Source: Flavobacteriales bacterium
Lineage (GTDB): Bacteria; Bacteroidota; Bacteroidia; Flavobacteriales_D; Sanyastnellaceae
Length of the DNA stretch: 64,000 nucleotides
NCBI GenBank assembly: GCA_027491215.1
Contig: JAIXWP010000135.1
Span: 24,698-88,697 of the forward strand
Direction of reading: 5' to 3'
The stretch's first letter is position 1. Every line of letters begins with the position of its first letter. The notes beneath the pieces were generated by a model. That model saw only the letters and a program-made list of their open reading frames with translations. It did not search any database and had not been told where the DNA came from. The translations under genes and the position numbers were made by a program. This document shows, one piece after another, positions 33,787 through 42,609 of the stretch.

Positions 33787-36261
33787 TTAGGGATGTGATG
33801 GAAGTGAGATGAGGTTCGCAAATATGCGGTACGCGCCTGGAACTCCCGCAGGTAGCTGTCGGAAGAACGCGAGTCCTGTATAAACGAAATTACCTTTTCC
33901 GTAGGCAGCTACAATAGTGCTTGTATCCAAAGCTCCTTCACCCGGGTCGGCCATTGAAAATATTTTTTGATAACGTTCGTCGGGAGCCTGGGTGAAATAA
34001 ATACCGCGCTCTTGAATCCAATTTGCGAAATCAGCATCAGTGATTTTATTTGGTTGGTTCAATGCGGCATGCTCTGGTAAGAGGAAATTGACCTTTGCTT
34101 TCTCATCCGTCACACGATCGCGCGAGATAGTGAATTCATAAGGACCAATCTTCGATTTCAATGGACCGATGCGATTATTAGTGTTGTACTGCACCAATAA
34201 ATTACCACCATTTTTTACATACTCCATCAAGCGATCATAATACACGATCATACGATCATTCGTATTGTAAGCGCGCACACCTGTAATGATTGCTTCATAC
34301 TTTGAAAGGTCTCCCGTTAGAATTTCTTCATCGCTCAACATCGTCACACTACATCCGATTTGCTCTAACGATGCCGCAACTCCATCGCCTGCTCCATCAA
34401 TGTAGCCAATGTTTTTTCTGATCATTTTTATATCAGAAAACACCAATTGAAATTTCGCTGGCGAGAGAATAAATTGATTCGGGATGTGATCATAGTCGAT
34501 GCGTTGCATCGATTGATTGTACTCTTTTCCGTTAATTTTTGCTGCAATCTGCAACTCTCCTGTCAAGGCCTTTGCGCTTGGTGTGATTCGCAGTCGAATC
34601 ACTTGTTCTGTATTCTTAGCTGAAAGATCAAAAGCGCAATTGTCACATTCTACTTTCCAATCTGCTCCTGCATTGATCACTATCTGTCCTTTTGCATTCG
34701 TTTGATTTGAATGGACAATGACCTCCACTACTCTCTCCTTGCGTTCATTGAAAACCAACGCTTTTTGCTTTTGAGTGAACGTAACAGGAGCAAGCACTTC
34801 CAGTGGCCGGAAGATTTCTCCCTTTACAGGATCAGTAAACTTATATTGGATGGGCAATTTTATCTCTAATGGTAAGCCCTCTATTTCTGCTTTCAGTATG
34901 ACTGCACAAGCGGCGTCATTCAGGGGTTTCCCTATTGTAGTCCATGGTGAAATTTCAAACTCACCCAAGCTGTGTTTCTCATTCAACCAATATGGATTCG
35001 AAAAAGCAGCATTGGTAGTGAGTTTAAATAAATGTTTTGGCGAATAGAGTTTATTGATATCCAATTTTGCATTCACCGTAGAGTCGCCGTTCTCATAGAC
35101 AATCGACTTCAAAGAAGCGTTGACATTATTTCTAAAAATGTAATTTGTTGTAATCTGGAACTGTTCACCTGGCACCACCGAATGATCGTTCGATACCGCC
35201 TCACCATAGAAGCCAGAACTAGCCAATATCAACTGTTTCGTCTCTTCGAGTTTGATTTTTTTCCAATAGGAAATCGACGCTCCATCTTCTTTCAACGCTT
35301 CGATTTTTTTATAGATAGAAACTAGCATCGCTACTGTTTTCTCCGGAGCGTCTGCTCTATAATTAAACACACACTCATTGAGTTCTGCTTGTATTCCCTG
35401 CGACATTGCTATGCGAGTCCAGTTGACATCCACACCATCCATAATATCAGTAGTGGCTACGTCCCCTTTCATGTGCTTGAAGTACTCAAGATTGAAACCG
35501 CGCTGACGCGCGCTACCAAAGCCTTGGCTCTTATGCATGGATCTACTCTCTGATGCAATCTCTCCATAACTGCGCCCCATGAGCACATTGTAGTTCCCAA
35601 CATCCACCTTCAATTGATCTTCAGATGTCGTGTTATTTCCTCCGAAATTGAATGTATTCCAAAGCAATCGTTTCGCTTGCCAAACTTGCGTGTACTGCAA
35701 TTGATGTGAGAATCGTTTGGGATCTGCCGCCGCTTCAAAAGCATCTTCCGCCAATATTGCGGAAGCGGTGTGATGTCCATGACCACCCTCACCCGTAGTA
35801 GGGAAGCGACAAATAATCACATCTGGTTTAAATGTGCGAATCACCCAAACCATATCAGCAAGAATGCTATCGCGATTCCAAAAACCGAACGTTTCTTCGG
35901 GATTTTTGGAATACCCAAAATCATACGCACGTGAGAAAAATTGTTCTGCCTTATCAATTCCACGAGCCGCCATCAACTCGTTGGTACGAATCAAACCCAG
36001 TGGCTCTCCTTGCTCGGTACCAATCAAATTTTGACCACCATCACCACGCGTAAGGCTTAGATAGCCTGTGCGCAACTTGCGTTCATTAGCGAGGTAAGCC
36101 AACAAGCGCGTGTTCTCATCATCGGGATGTGCCGCAATGTATAAAACCGATCCAGTAGTCTGAAGTTTTTTGAGATTCAAAAGAATCTCAGCGGAGTTCT
36201 GTGCGAAGAGAGGGCTAGTAAACAGGAGAACGAGGAATAACGCAAAGTTCTTTCTCAACAT
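33787..36261 (-). CDS. PIG-L family deacetylase (secreted, large)
   Basis: 824 residues. Signal peptide (FALFLVLLFTSPLFAQ). The PIG-L domain about 35-300 has the zinc motif AHPDDE (44-49) and GHGHHTAS with further ligands; it removes acetyl groups from N-acetylglucosamine-type substrates in the family. About 320-620 is beta-rich; about 630-824 (YIDGAGDGVAASLEQIGCSV ... YEAIITGVRAYNTNDRM) looks like a glutamine-amidotransferase-like fold without clear catalysis. First gene of an operon with the membrane peptide and symporter. Confidence 0.9.
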   Translation of the reverse strand: MLRKNFALFLVLLFTSPLFAQNSAEILLNLKKLQTTGSVLYIAAHPDDENTRLLAYLANERKLRTGYLSLTRGDGGQNLIGTEQGEPLGLIRTNELMAARGIDKAEQFFSRAYDFGYSKNPEETFGFWNRDSILADMVWVIRTFKPDVIICRFPTTGEGGHGHHTASAILAEDAFEAAADPKRFSHQLQYTQVWQAKRLLWNTFNFGGNNTTSEDQLKVDVGNYNVLMGRSYGEIASESRSMHKSQGFGSARQRGFNLEYFKHMKGDVATTDIMDGVDVNWTRIAMSQGIQAELNECVFNYRADAPEKTVAMLVSIYKKIEALKEDGASISYWKKIKLEETKQLILASSGFYGEAVSNDHSVVPGEQFQITTNYIFRNNVNASLKSIVYENGDSTVNAKLDINKLYSPKHLFKLTTNAAFSNPYWLNEKHSLGEFEISPWTTIGKPLNDAACAVILKAEIEGLPLEIKLPIQYKFTDPVKGEIFRPLEVLAPVTFTQKQKALVFNERKERVVEVIVHSNQTNAKGQIVINAGADWKVECDNCAFDLSAKNTEQVIRLRITPSAKALTGELQIAAKINGKEYNQSMQRIDYDHIPNQFILSPAKFQLVFSDIKMIRKNIGYIDGAGDGVAASLEQIGCSVTMLSDEEILTGDLSKYEAIITGVRAYNTNDRMIVYYDRLMEYVKNGGNLLVQYNTNNRIGPLKSKIGPYEFTISRDRVTDEKAKVNFLLPEHAALNQPNKITDADFANWIQERGIYFTQAPDERYQKIFSMADPGEGALDTSTIVAAYGKGNFVYTGLAFFRQLPAGVPGAYRIFANLISLPSHP

Positions 36262-36344
36262 AACGGTTAAAGTAGTATTTCAACAAATATAATTGAATGC
36301 GTAAAGGTGTTGGGACAATTACTATTTATTAGCAATTGTATAAA

Positions 36345-36388
36345 ATAAAAATCCCTTCTACCGAGCTGAGTACCTAGATAGAAGGGAT
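36345..36388 (-). terminator. Terminator of the ferredoxin operon
   Basis: ATCCCTTCTA (36351-36360) pairs perfectly with TAGAAGGGAT (36379-36388); on the minus strand the stem is followed by TTTTATTTTAT. It ends the ferredoxin transcript. Confidence 0.8.
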
Positions 36389-36410
36389 ATTGTATTTTTT
36401 ACAAAAAGCT

Positions 36411-36731
36411 TTAGACTTGAGCGAGCTGTACTTTCAGACCTTCCAATTCAGGAGCGATGTGAATTTGACAACCCAATCTTGAATTTGATTTCACGAAGAA
36501 TGCTTGATCCAGCATTGATTCTTCATCATCATTTCTTTCAAGAATATCATGGTCAGAAAGAATGTACATGTGACAAGTAGCGCACATGGCCATTCCGCCA
36601 CAAGTGCCTTCTACAGGGAGCTCATAGCTTTTGCAAAGCTCCATCATGTTCATGTTCATATCGGTTGGGGCCTCTAACTGATGCTCCACACCTTCTCGAT
36701 CGACCACTGTAATATTTACGATATTGTCCAT
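36411..36731 (-). CDS. 2Fe-2S ferredoxin
   Basis: 106 residues. Cluster ligands C-x5-C-x2-C in EGTCGGMAMCATCHMYIL and a fourth Cys in LGCQIHI: the adrenodoxin-type pattern used by ISC ferredoxins. Electron carrier, probably served by the reductase encoded 12 nt upstream. Confidence 0.93.
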   Translation of the reverse strand: MDNIVNITVVDREGVEHQLEAPTDMNMNMMELCKSYELPVEGTCGGMAMCATCHMYILSDHDILERNDDEESMLDQAFFVKSNSRLGCQIHIAPELEGLKVQLAQV

Positions 36732-36743
36732 TCGTGTGATGAA

Positions 36744-37751
36744 TTAGAATCCTGTTACACCATTTACCGTGGTGTATTTCAAGACATAATTTTTATCTGG
36801 GTAAATGCGCTTAAATGCACTTTGCACCATCAATGTTGCTTCGTGGAAACCACAAAGAATCAACTTCAATTTTCCTGGATAGGTATTGATATCTCCAATA
36901 GCATAAATACCATCTACATTGGTGCTGTAGTCGAATGTATTTACTTCGATTGAATTCTTATCGATGTTCAATCCCCATTCAGAAAGTGGTCCAAGTTTCG
37001 GTGACAAACCGAAAAGTGGAAGCCAGTGATCTGTATTGATTTCAGAAGTACTTCCATCTTGCGCTTGCACCGTGATTGAAGCCAACTTATCTGTACCGTT
37101 CACACCTACTACTTCAGCATCTGTAAGAAGTGTAATCTTGCCGCTGTTCGACATATCGATTACTTTTTGTACTGAGTCTGGATGACCTCTAAAGCTCTTA
37201 GAGCGGTGAATTAATGTTACAGATTCTGCCACTCCAGAAGCGAGGAAAACCGACCAGTCGAGGGCAGAGTCTCCACCACCGCTGATCACTACATTTTTTC
37301 CTTTATAAAAATTAGGATCGCGCACGATATACTCGATGCCCTTGTCTTCAAAATCAGTGATATTTGAGATAGGCGGTTTGCGAGGTTCGAAGCTACCAAG
37401 ACCACCAGCAATAGCTACTACAGGAGCGATATGTTTCGTACCTCTTGAAGTAGTCACAATGAATTTTCCATCTTCTGTTTTCTCAAAAGATTCAGCTCTT
37501 TCGCCAAGGGTAAAACCTGGTTTGAAAGGTTCAGCTTGTTTCATCAAGTGATCGATGAGATCTCCTGCGAGAACTTCAGGAAATCCAGGAATATCGTAGA
37601 TGGGTTTCTTTGGATAAATTTCTGTCAATTGTCCACCTGCTTGTGGTAATGCGTCGATAAGGTGGCAACGTAATTTTAGAAGCCCTGCCTCAAACACCGT
37701 AAACAATCCACATGGACCAGCGCCGATGATGAGGATATCCGTTTCTATCAT
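36744..37751 (-). CDS. Ferredoxin--NADP+ reductase, thioredoxin-reductase type
   Basis: 335 residues. FAD site GAGPCGLFTVFEAGL, then GGQLTEIYPKKPIYDIPGFPE, NADPH site SGGGDSALDWSVFLA, and a second FAD motif IYAIGDINTYPGKLKLILCGFHEA. There is no CxxC redox pair, which separates it from thioredoxin reductase and fits the YumC-type reductase. Operon with the ferredoxin makes the assignment firmer. Confidence 0.92.
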   Translation of the reverse strand: MIETDILIIGAGPCGLFTVFEAGLLKLRCHLIDALPQAGGQLTEIYPKKPIYDIPGFPEVLAGDLIDHLMKQAEPFKPGFTLGERAESFEKTEDGKFIVTTSRGTKHIAPVVAIAGGLGSFEPRKPPISNITDFEDKGIEYIVRDPNFYKGKNVVISGGGDSALDWSVFLASGVAESVTLIHRSKSFRGHPDSVQKVIDMSNSGKITLLTDAEVVGVNGTDKLASITVQAQDGSTSEINTDHWLPLFGLSPKLGPLSEWGLNIDKNSIEVNTFDYSTNVDGIYAIGDINTYPGKLKLILCGFHEATLMVQSAFKRIYPDKNYVLKYTTVNGVTGF

Positions 37752-37777
37752 ATAATTTTTATTCTAAAATCTGAATG

Positions 37778-37785
37778 CAAAAGTA
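37778..37785 (-). promoter_or_regulatory. Promoter box of the reductase-ferredoxin operon
   Basis: TACTTTTG on the minus strand, 26 nt before the start codon at 37751. About 35 bp further upstream is the palindrome TCACGTGA (37819-37826), which might be an operator but is short. Confidence 0.5.
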
Positions 37786-37856
37786 ATGGAATCAAAGTCA
37801 TAGAGAGTTTGATTTTCGTCACGTGATAAACAAACAAATGCTAATTATGTTCGAAT

Positions 37857-38102
37857 TTAAGCGGGGTTCACAGCCTCTACCGCTTTGATTTCAGGCACTG
37901 CAGCTTTGATAGCGCCTTCCACCCCTGCTTTCATTGTCATGTGCGACATGCTGCAAGTAGTGCATGCGCCGTGCAATTCCACGCGAGCTGTAAGATCTTC
38001 TGTGACTTCTACCAAGGTAATACCACCTCCATCCGCTTCCAAGTAGGGGCGTATGAGATTGAGGGAGTCGTTTACCTTCTTATAAATTTCGTTGTTTGAC
38101 AT
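37857..38102 (-). CDS. Nfu-type iron-sulfur carrier (NifU C-terminal domain)
   Basis: 81 residues: ADGGGITLVEVTEDLTARVELHGACTTCSMSHMTMKAGVE has the C-x2-C motif of the Nfu domain that binds and delivers 4Fe-4S clusters. It follows mrp after two bases, and the two probably act together in cluster delivery. Confidence 0.93.
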   Translation of the reverse strand: MSNNEIYKKVNDSLNLIRPYLEADGGGITLVEVTEDLTARVELHGACTTCSMSHMTMKAGVEGAIKAAVPEIKAVEAVNPA

Positions 38103-38104
38103 GG

Positions 38105-39202
38105 CTATTGAGCTGCTTCAGGTTGAGCCTTTTTACGGAAAGGCAACATTCGCATTTCGCGTTCAAAGTTATTAAGGATTTCGTCTAAATGCTGCACAGC
38201 GGGTGTTCCTTCTTGTAATACTGCTGGACGCCCCGCATCGCCTGCCTCACGGATACTTTGAATAAGTGGTAAAGGACCTAAATAAGGCACATTCAATTCT
38301 TCAGCAAGGTGTTTTACACCATCACGACCGAAGAGAAAGTATTTGTTATCTGGGAGTTCGGCCGGAGTAAACCACGCCATATTTTCCACCATTCCGATGA
38401 TCGGAATATCGATTCCAGAGATAGCAAACATTCCCACTCCTTTACGCGCATCGGCTAAAGCTACTTCTTGCGGCGTGCTCACGATTACTGCTCCTGAGAT
38501 AGGCATTGCTTGTACAATGCTCAAATGGATATCTCCCGTTCCAGGAGGCAAGTCGAGCACCATGTAGTCCAATGGTCCCCAATTAGCATCATTGATCAAT
38601 TGATTCAATGCCTTGTTAGCCATAGCACCTCTCCAAACAATTGCTTGATTGACATCAGCAAAGAAGCCAATGGAAAGAATTTTCACCCCGTATTGTTCTA
38701 CAGGTTCGAGCAAGCTCTTACCATCCACATCTACCACTCGAGGTTTTTCGTGGACCACATCAAACATCGTAGGAGCTGATGGGCCGTAGATATCAGCATC
38801 TAGTAATCCCACTTTATATCCTCGGCGTGCAAGGCCTACAGCGAGATTTGAAGCCACTGTTGACTTACCAACTCCACCTTTTCCAGAAGCAACAGCGATG
38901 ATGTGTTTTACACCAGGAAGCACCTTGCGTAATTCGCCACTGCGCTCGTCGCCGCTGATCGGCAATACATCAATATCTACTTTGAATTCTTTACCGAGAA
39001 CGCGATGAATCGCGAATTCACATGCTTCCTTCATGCGCATTCTGCTATGCATAGCAGGATTGCTCACTTTTACTTCAAGGGAAATATGTTGACCTTCCGC
39101 CTTTACGATTTTCACTAGGTTCAACTGCACAATATCCTTCTTCAAATCTGGCTCTATCACATTGGATAGTGCGTCAAGAATCGCTTGTTTTGAAACGCTC
39201 AT
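38105..39202 (-). CDS. mrp: Mrp/ApbC family Fe-S cluster carrier ATPase
   Basis: 365 residues from ATG 39200-39202 (MSVSKQAILDALSNV); the frame is open eight codons further, but a TAACTTTG promoter box and the conserved N-terminus favour this start. MIP18 domain about 1-85; P-loop ATPase with deviant Walker A GKGGVGKSTVASNLA, LLDADIYGPS and LDLPPGTGD. The protein binds a 4Fe-4S cluster in the family and passes it to apoproteins. Operon with nfu. Confidence 0.94.
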   Translation of the reverse strand: MSVSKQAILDALSNVIEPDLKKDIVQLNLVKIVKAEGQHISLEVKVSNPAMHSRMRMKEACEFAIHRVLGKEFKVDIDVLPISGDERSGELRKVLPGVKHIIAVASGKGGVGKSTVASNLAVGLARRGYKVGLLDADIYGPSAPTMFDVVHEKPRVVDVDGKSLLEPVEQYGVKILSIGFFADVNQAIVWRGAMANKALNQLINDANWGPLDYMVLDLPPGTGDIHLSIVQAMPISGAVIVSTPQEVALADARKGVGMFAISGIDIPIIGMVENMAWFTPAELPDNKYFLFGRDGVKHLAEELNVPYLGPLPLIQSIREAGDAGRPAVLQEGTPAVQHLDEILNNFEREMRMLPFRKKAQPEAAQ

Positions 39203-39272
39203 ATTTGTTTTTTTCTTAAACCACACCGCGCAAAGTTATGCAAAACCACTAGGTGACGGTTATCTTCGCAGC
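39203..39272. promoter_or_regulatory. Divergent promoters of mrp and the DUF1456 gene
   Basis: Minus strand: TAACTTTG with about 25 nt of leader to mrp. Plus strand: TATCTTCG (39261-39268) four bases before the ATG at 39273, leaving essentially no leader. Confidence 0.55.
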
Positions 39273-39731
39273 ATGACAAACAATGACATTCTAAAAAAGT
39301 TGCGCTACATTTTCGACTATGGCGACGACGCGATGATCAAGATTTTCAGAGATGGAGGAATGTTGGTCACACGCGCAGAAGTGAGTGATTGGCTAAAGAA
39401 AGAAGAAGATCCGGCGTATAAAGAGTTGAAGGATGTGCAGTTTGCCACCTTTTTGAATGGATTCATCATAGCTCATCGCGGCCCCAAAGAAGGTCCGCAG
39501 CCCGCGGCGGAAGAGCGTTTGAACAATAATATTATTTTTAGAAAAATTAAGATTGCCCTCAGCTTAATCGATGAGGACATCATCGAAATATTGAAGTTGG
39601 CTGATTTCAAGATCAGCAAGCACGAGTTGAGTGCCTTCTTCCGCAACCCCTCCGCCCCACAATACCGCCCCTGCAAAGATCAGATCATGCGGAATTTCTT
39701 GATGGGGTTGCAGATTAAACATAAAGGGTAA
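39273..39731 (+). CDS. DUF1456 (YehS-like) protein
   Basis: 152 residues from ATG 39273. Two copies of a helical unit: NNDILKKLRYIFDYGDDAMIKIF ... VTRAEVSDWLKKEEDPAY and LNNNIIFRKIKIALSLIDEDIIEIL ... ISKHELSAFFRNPSAPQYRP, ending in CKDQIMRNFLMGLQIKHKG. This is the full two-repeat DUF1456 plan. Function unknown. The open frame continues upstream to 39162 but the promoter box and homology support this start. Confidence 0.92.
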   Translation: MTNNDILKKLRYIFDYGDDAMIKIFRDGGMLVTRAEVSDWLKKEEDPAYKELKDVQFATFLNGFIIAHRGPKEGPQPAAEERLNNNIIFRKIKIALSLIDEDIIEILKLADFKISKHELSAFFRNPSAPQYRPCKDQIMRNFLMGLQIKHKG

Positions 39732-40193
39732 TCGATTCTCGATTCAAAATTCGAAATTCCGCTTCGCTTATTCGAAATTCTGAAAAATTCTCGATTCTCG
39801 ATTCGCGATTTTCGATTCTCAAGGAGGTCGCTCCACGGATTGGGACCGCCCTTCGACTGCACTTCGCTGACGCTACGTTTCGCTCAGGGAACGAGGCGCG
39901 CCCAATAAATGGGAAAAAAGAAAAAAGTTGGGCACTTCGTGCCCAACTTTTTTCTTTTTTCCCATATAAGCGAGGCATTTCGTTCCCCGAGCGTAGCATT
40001 TAATTCAGCAAAGCGCAAATTAAATGCAGAGTCGAGGGCCGGTCCCATTCCGTGGAGTGAGCTCATTGAGATTTGAGAATCGAGAATTGTGATTCGCTCG
40101 CACTCAGGAACCATCCTTCGATACGCTCGCGACGCGAGCACTCAGGAACCGTCTCTAAAAAAATCCCCTATCCCCAAACCCCTAACTCCGAAC
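39732..40193. repeat. Nested inverted-repeat and word-repeat region
   Basis: No gene in 462 bp. 39732-39825: GATTCTC/AATTCGAAATTC words. About 39795-40095: an imperfect inverted repeat whose arms (TTCGATTCTCAA, CTCCACGGA, TGGGACCG, TCGACT, GCTACG, GGGAACGA) recur reverse-complemented in the right half. Its core is the 27-bp hairpin at 39909-39965. 40085-40155: REP-like segments (CTTCGATACGCTCGCG, CACTCAGGAACC twice). 40158-40193: CCCCTATCCCCAAACCCC words that run into the end of the next gene. Confidence 0.8.
39909..39965. terminator. Bidirectional terminator, 27-bp perfect hairpin
   Basis: Left arm 39909-39935 and right arm 39939-39965 are perfectly complementary with a TTC loop. The stem contains two A6 runs on the left and two T6 runs on the right, so it serves both converging genes. 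Confidence 0.85.
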
Positions 40194-41120
40194 TCACTCT
40201 CTAACTAGGTACTCCTGCTCTGTCTGACCTGGCGTAGCTGTTAGGATGGGATGTTTTATTCCTAGGACATGATAATCCATCAATGAACTGTAACCACTGC
40301 GGGAATGGACTTGCTTGGCGCCTTGGAGGTATGATGCTAACTGCTGATCATCGAGGTGGGAAACGAGTCGAACAGCTCCTTCACTTTTATCATACGACAA
40401 CTCCGGTGCGCCGCAGACTATCAGCGACGGACGTGAGGTGGCGTGGAATTGCGCTTTCATTTTTTCCAAAAAAATACTTCTACTAGGCTCCGGACCTGAT
40501 ACAATCGCCAGCTGTTCATAGGTGGTGTCGGGAATGATCTTCATCCCAGTAAACCGACTCAATGGCCCGATGTAACGTGCGTTTGAGGGAACATTTGAAT
40601 GTGACAATTTACCTCCTAAAGAGGTCGCTTCATCCTTGTAATCGGGTATCCAACATTCATCAAATCGCTCCAACCAAAACTTTATCTTACGATGCACAAA
40701 GCCTTCCACAATGCCAGGAACGATGGGGGCTGTTTGATGTGTGATGATAACCGAACGAACGTTCGGTAGATACAATCCATATCGATTATCGGAAATTACT
40801 TCATCAAAGCGATATAGTTCTTGTATTTTTTTTAGCCATTCATGCTCTCTCTTAATGGTCTTTAGGAGATGAGGAACTTGTAAAATCATTTTCCACCAAA
40901 AACTTCCACTTGAATTGTATTGAATGGCATAATCAGGTGGATCAGGTAAAAAATTTAATTGCGGAAAATACTGTTGCAACAAGGCTTTTGAGCGTGCATT
41001 GGATGCTAATACTACTTCATGCCCCTTGGCCAATTGTTGCCGAATGATTGGAATACAACGCGTGGCATGACCGAGTCCCCAGTCGAGCGGAACAATGAGT
41101 ATTCGCTTTGATTTCGCCAT
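40194..41120 (-). CDS. Glycosyltransferase, GT28/MurG-like, possibly truncated
   Basis: 308 residues. RILIVPLDWGLGHATRCIPIIRQQLAKGHEV is the N-terminal GT-B start with the GLGHATR motif; about 225-300 (RPSLIVCGAPEL ... VHSRSGYSSLMDYHVLGIKHPILTATPGQTEQEYL) is the nucleotide-sugar site. It resembles UDP-GlcNAc-using transferases of this superfamily. The chain ends only ten residues after TPGQTEQEYL, where I would expect about 40 more, and its stop lies in repeat-type sequence, so the C-terminus may be cut off. Confidence 0.8.
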   Translation of the reverse strand: MAKSKRILIVPLDWGLGHATRCIPIIRQQLAKGHEVVLASNARSKALLQQYFPQLNFLPDPPDYAIQYNSSGSFWWKMILQVPHLLKTIKREHEWLKKIQELYRFDEVISDNRYGLYLPNVRSVIITHQTAPIVPGIVEGFVHRKIKFWLERFDECWIPDYKDEATSLGGKLSHSNVPSNARYIGPLSRFTGMKIIPDTTYEQLAIVSGPEPSRSIFLEKMKAQFHATSRPSLIVCGAPELSYDKSEGAVRLVSHLDDQQLASYLQGAKQVHSRSGYSSLMDYHVLGIKHPILTATPGQTEQEYLVRE

Positions 41121-41164
41121 TTGTGGGGCAAGATAAGAGGAGTAGCGCTATTTTTGCCGCCGCT

Positions 41165-41851
41165 ATGGGAAAAGACAAACTCAAAAAGTGGGCGGAAAAC
41201 GAGCAATTCCATAATGTGCATCAACCGCCACTGATGGACGTAATCAAAAAAGGCCTCACCTACAACAAAGGAGAATGGCACGAAAAGGTATTTAAAAACA
41301 ATAACCCTATTGTGCTTGAACTTGGCTGTGGAAAAGGAGAATACACCGTTGGTCTTGCACGTCGTTTCCCTAACAAAAACTTTATCGGTATCGATGTAAA
41401 AGGACATCGCTTTCACAAGGGCGCTAAAGAAGCGATTCAAGAAGGTCTTCCAAATGTGGCGTTTCTTCGCACGCGCATCGAATTTATTGAAGCCTATTTT
41501 GGAAAAGATGAAGTATCTGAAATCTGGCTCACCTTCAGCGATCCTCAACCCCTTGATTATATCGGCAACCGCAGAATCACTTCGCCTTGGTACGTAGAAA
41601 AATACAAGAACTTTCTAAAGCCTCAAGCCATCATACATATCAAGCATGACAATCCTGGTATTTATGAAAAGGCGATGAAAGAACTTCCAAGCATCGGCTG
41701 CAATATAGAGGCGCACTCAGATGATGTATATGGTCCGTATCTTCACACAGTGGATGAAGAGATGCAAGACATCTTAAAGATCCGCACCTTCTATGAGCAA
41801 ATGTGGCTCAAAGAAAATCGAATCATCAAATACGTTAGAGCAAGAATATGA
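41165..41851 (+). CDS. trmB: tRNA (guanine-N7-)-methyltransferase
   Basis: 228 residues from ATG 41165 (MGKDKLKKWAENEQFHNV, the usual start in Bacteroidota). SAM-binding LELGCGKGEYTVGLARRFP, then FIGIDVKGHR, and the TrmB motif LTFSDPQPLD. It methylates G46 in tRNA. TATTTTTG lies eight bases before the ATG. Overlaps tadA by four bases. Confidence 0.94.
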   Translation: MGKDKLKKWAENEQFHNVHQPPLMDVIKKGLTYNKGEWHEKVFKNNNPIVLELGCGKGEYTVGLARRFPNKNFIGIDVKGHRFHKGAKEAIQEGLPNVAFLRTRIEFIEAYFGKDEVSEIWLTFSDPQPLDYIGNRRITSPWYVEKYKNFLKPQAIIHIKHDNPGIYEKAMKELPSIGCNIEAHSDDVYGPYLHTVDEEMQDILKIRTFYEQMWLKENRIIKYVRARI

Positions 41852-42318
41852 TCACACCAGAAACAGACGAGCGATTTATGCGCATGGCCATCAAAGAGGC
41901 CCTGAATGCGCTTGATCTCGATGAAGTGCCTATTGGGTGCGTTATAGTTTGCGAGAATCAAATCATCGCTCGTGGTCATAATCTGGTAGAAAAACTGCAT
42001 GACTTTACCGCTCACGCAGAAATGCAAGCCTTCACTTCAGCTTCAGAATTTTTAGGTGGCAAATCATTGCATGATTGCACCTTGTACGTGACGCTAGAAC
42101 CATGCGTGATGTGCGCAGGAGCTTCTTATAATACACGCATCGGTAGAATCGTATTTGGTGCTTATGATCAAAAGAGAGGCTTTAGTAAATTCGGCAACCA
42201 TAGTGATAATGAGCAAGGCATTCTTCATCCAAAAACGGAAGTAAAAGGAGGAGTGCTTGAAACGGAGTGTGCGCAACTCCTCACCAACTTTTTTCAGAAC
42301 AAACGCAAGAGCTCATAG
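41848..42318 (+). CDS. tadA: tRNA-specific adenosine deaminase or related nucleoside deaminase
   Basis: 156 residues. Zinc motif H56-A-E58 in HAEMQAF and P85-C86-V-M-C89 in EPCVMCAGA. TadA converts A34 of tRNA-Arg to inosine; guanine deaminases share the motifs, but the HAEM...PCxMC layout, length and coupling to trmB support tRNA modification. Confidence 0.9.
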   Translation: MITPETDERFMRMAIKEALNALDLDEVPIGCVIVCENQIIARGHNLVEKLHDFTAHAEMQAFTSASEFLGGKSLHDCTLYVTLEPCVMCAGASYNTRIGRIVFGAYDQKRGFSKFGNHSDNEQGILHPKTEVKGGVLETECAQLLTNFFQNKRKSS

Positions 42319-42525
42319 GCTTAGGTTGCAATTTTTTTGCAAAAAAATTCATTCTTTCTATTTCAACTCTATTCCGATTCAGGAAAATATTATACCCTGA
42401 TAATTGCTATTTGAGACTTTCAAAAGAGCTTTCTGTGTAAAAAAATTAACATTTGGAATCAGTTGCAAATTTTTCGTCATGAATGACAAATCAAAACACA
42501 CGAAGCGCTAAAACCCTTGATAGAC

Positions 42526-42539
42526 GTGACTTTCGTCAC
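42526..42539 (+). promoter_or_regulatory. FNR/CRP-like palindrome in the 291-bp gap
   Basis: GTGAC-TTTC-GTCAC is a perfect palindrome of the TGAC-N4-GTCA form. It lies between 42319 and 42609, a gap that otherwise holds AT-rich sequence, a second inverted repeat GTCAT-GA-ATGAC (42476-42487) and no visible gene. A weak CACATTTA box overlaps its right edge; the 51.5-bp spacing of the other three sites is not found here. Confidence 0.4.
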
Positions 42540-42609
42540 ATTTAGCCCCCAAACTTTTTTAGAAAAGGGGCCGTAACAAACCCTGAACACACACTAAAAA
42601 GTTCAGGCT

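Noticed and set aside
37819-37826. TCACGTGA palindrome as another FNR-type site
   Set aside because: The half-site order is TCAC-GTGA, not TGAY-N4-RTCA, and the spacing to the promoter box differs (37.5 bp); eight bases are too few to claim an operator.
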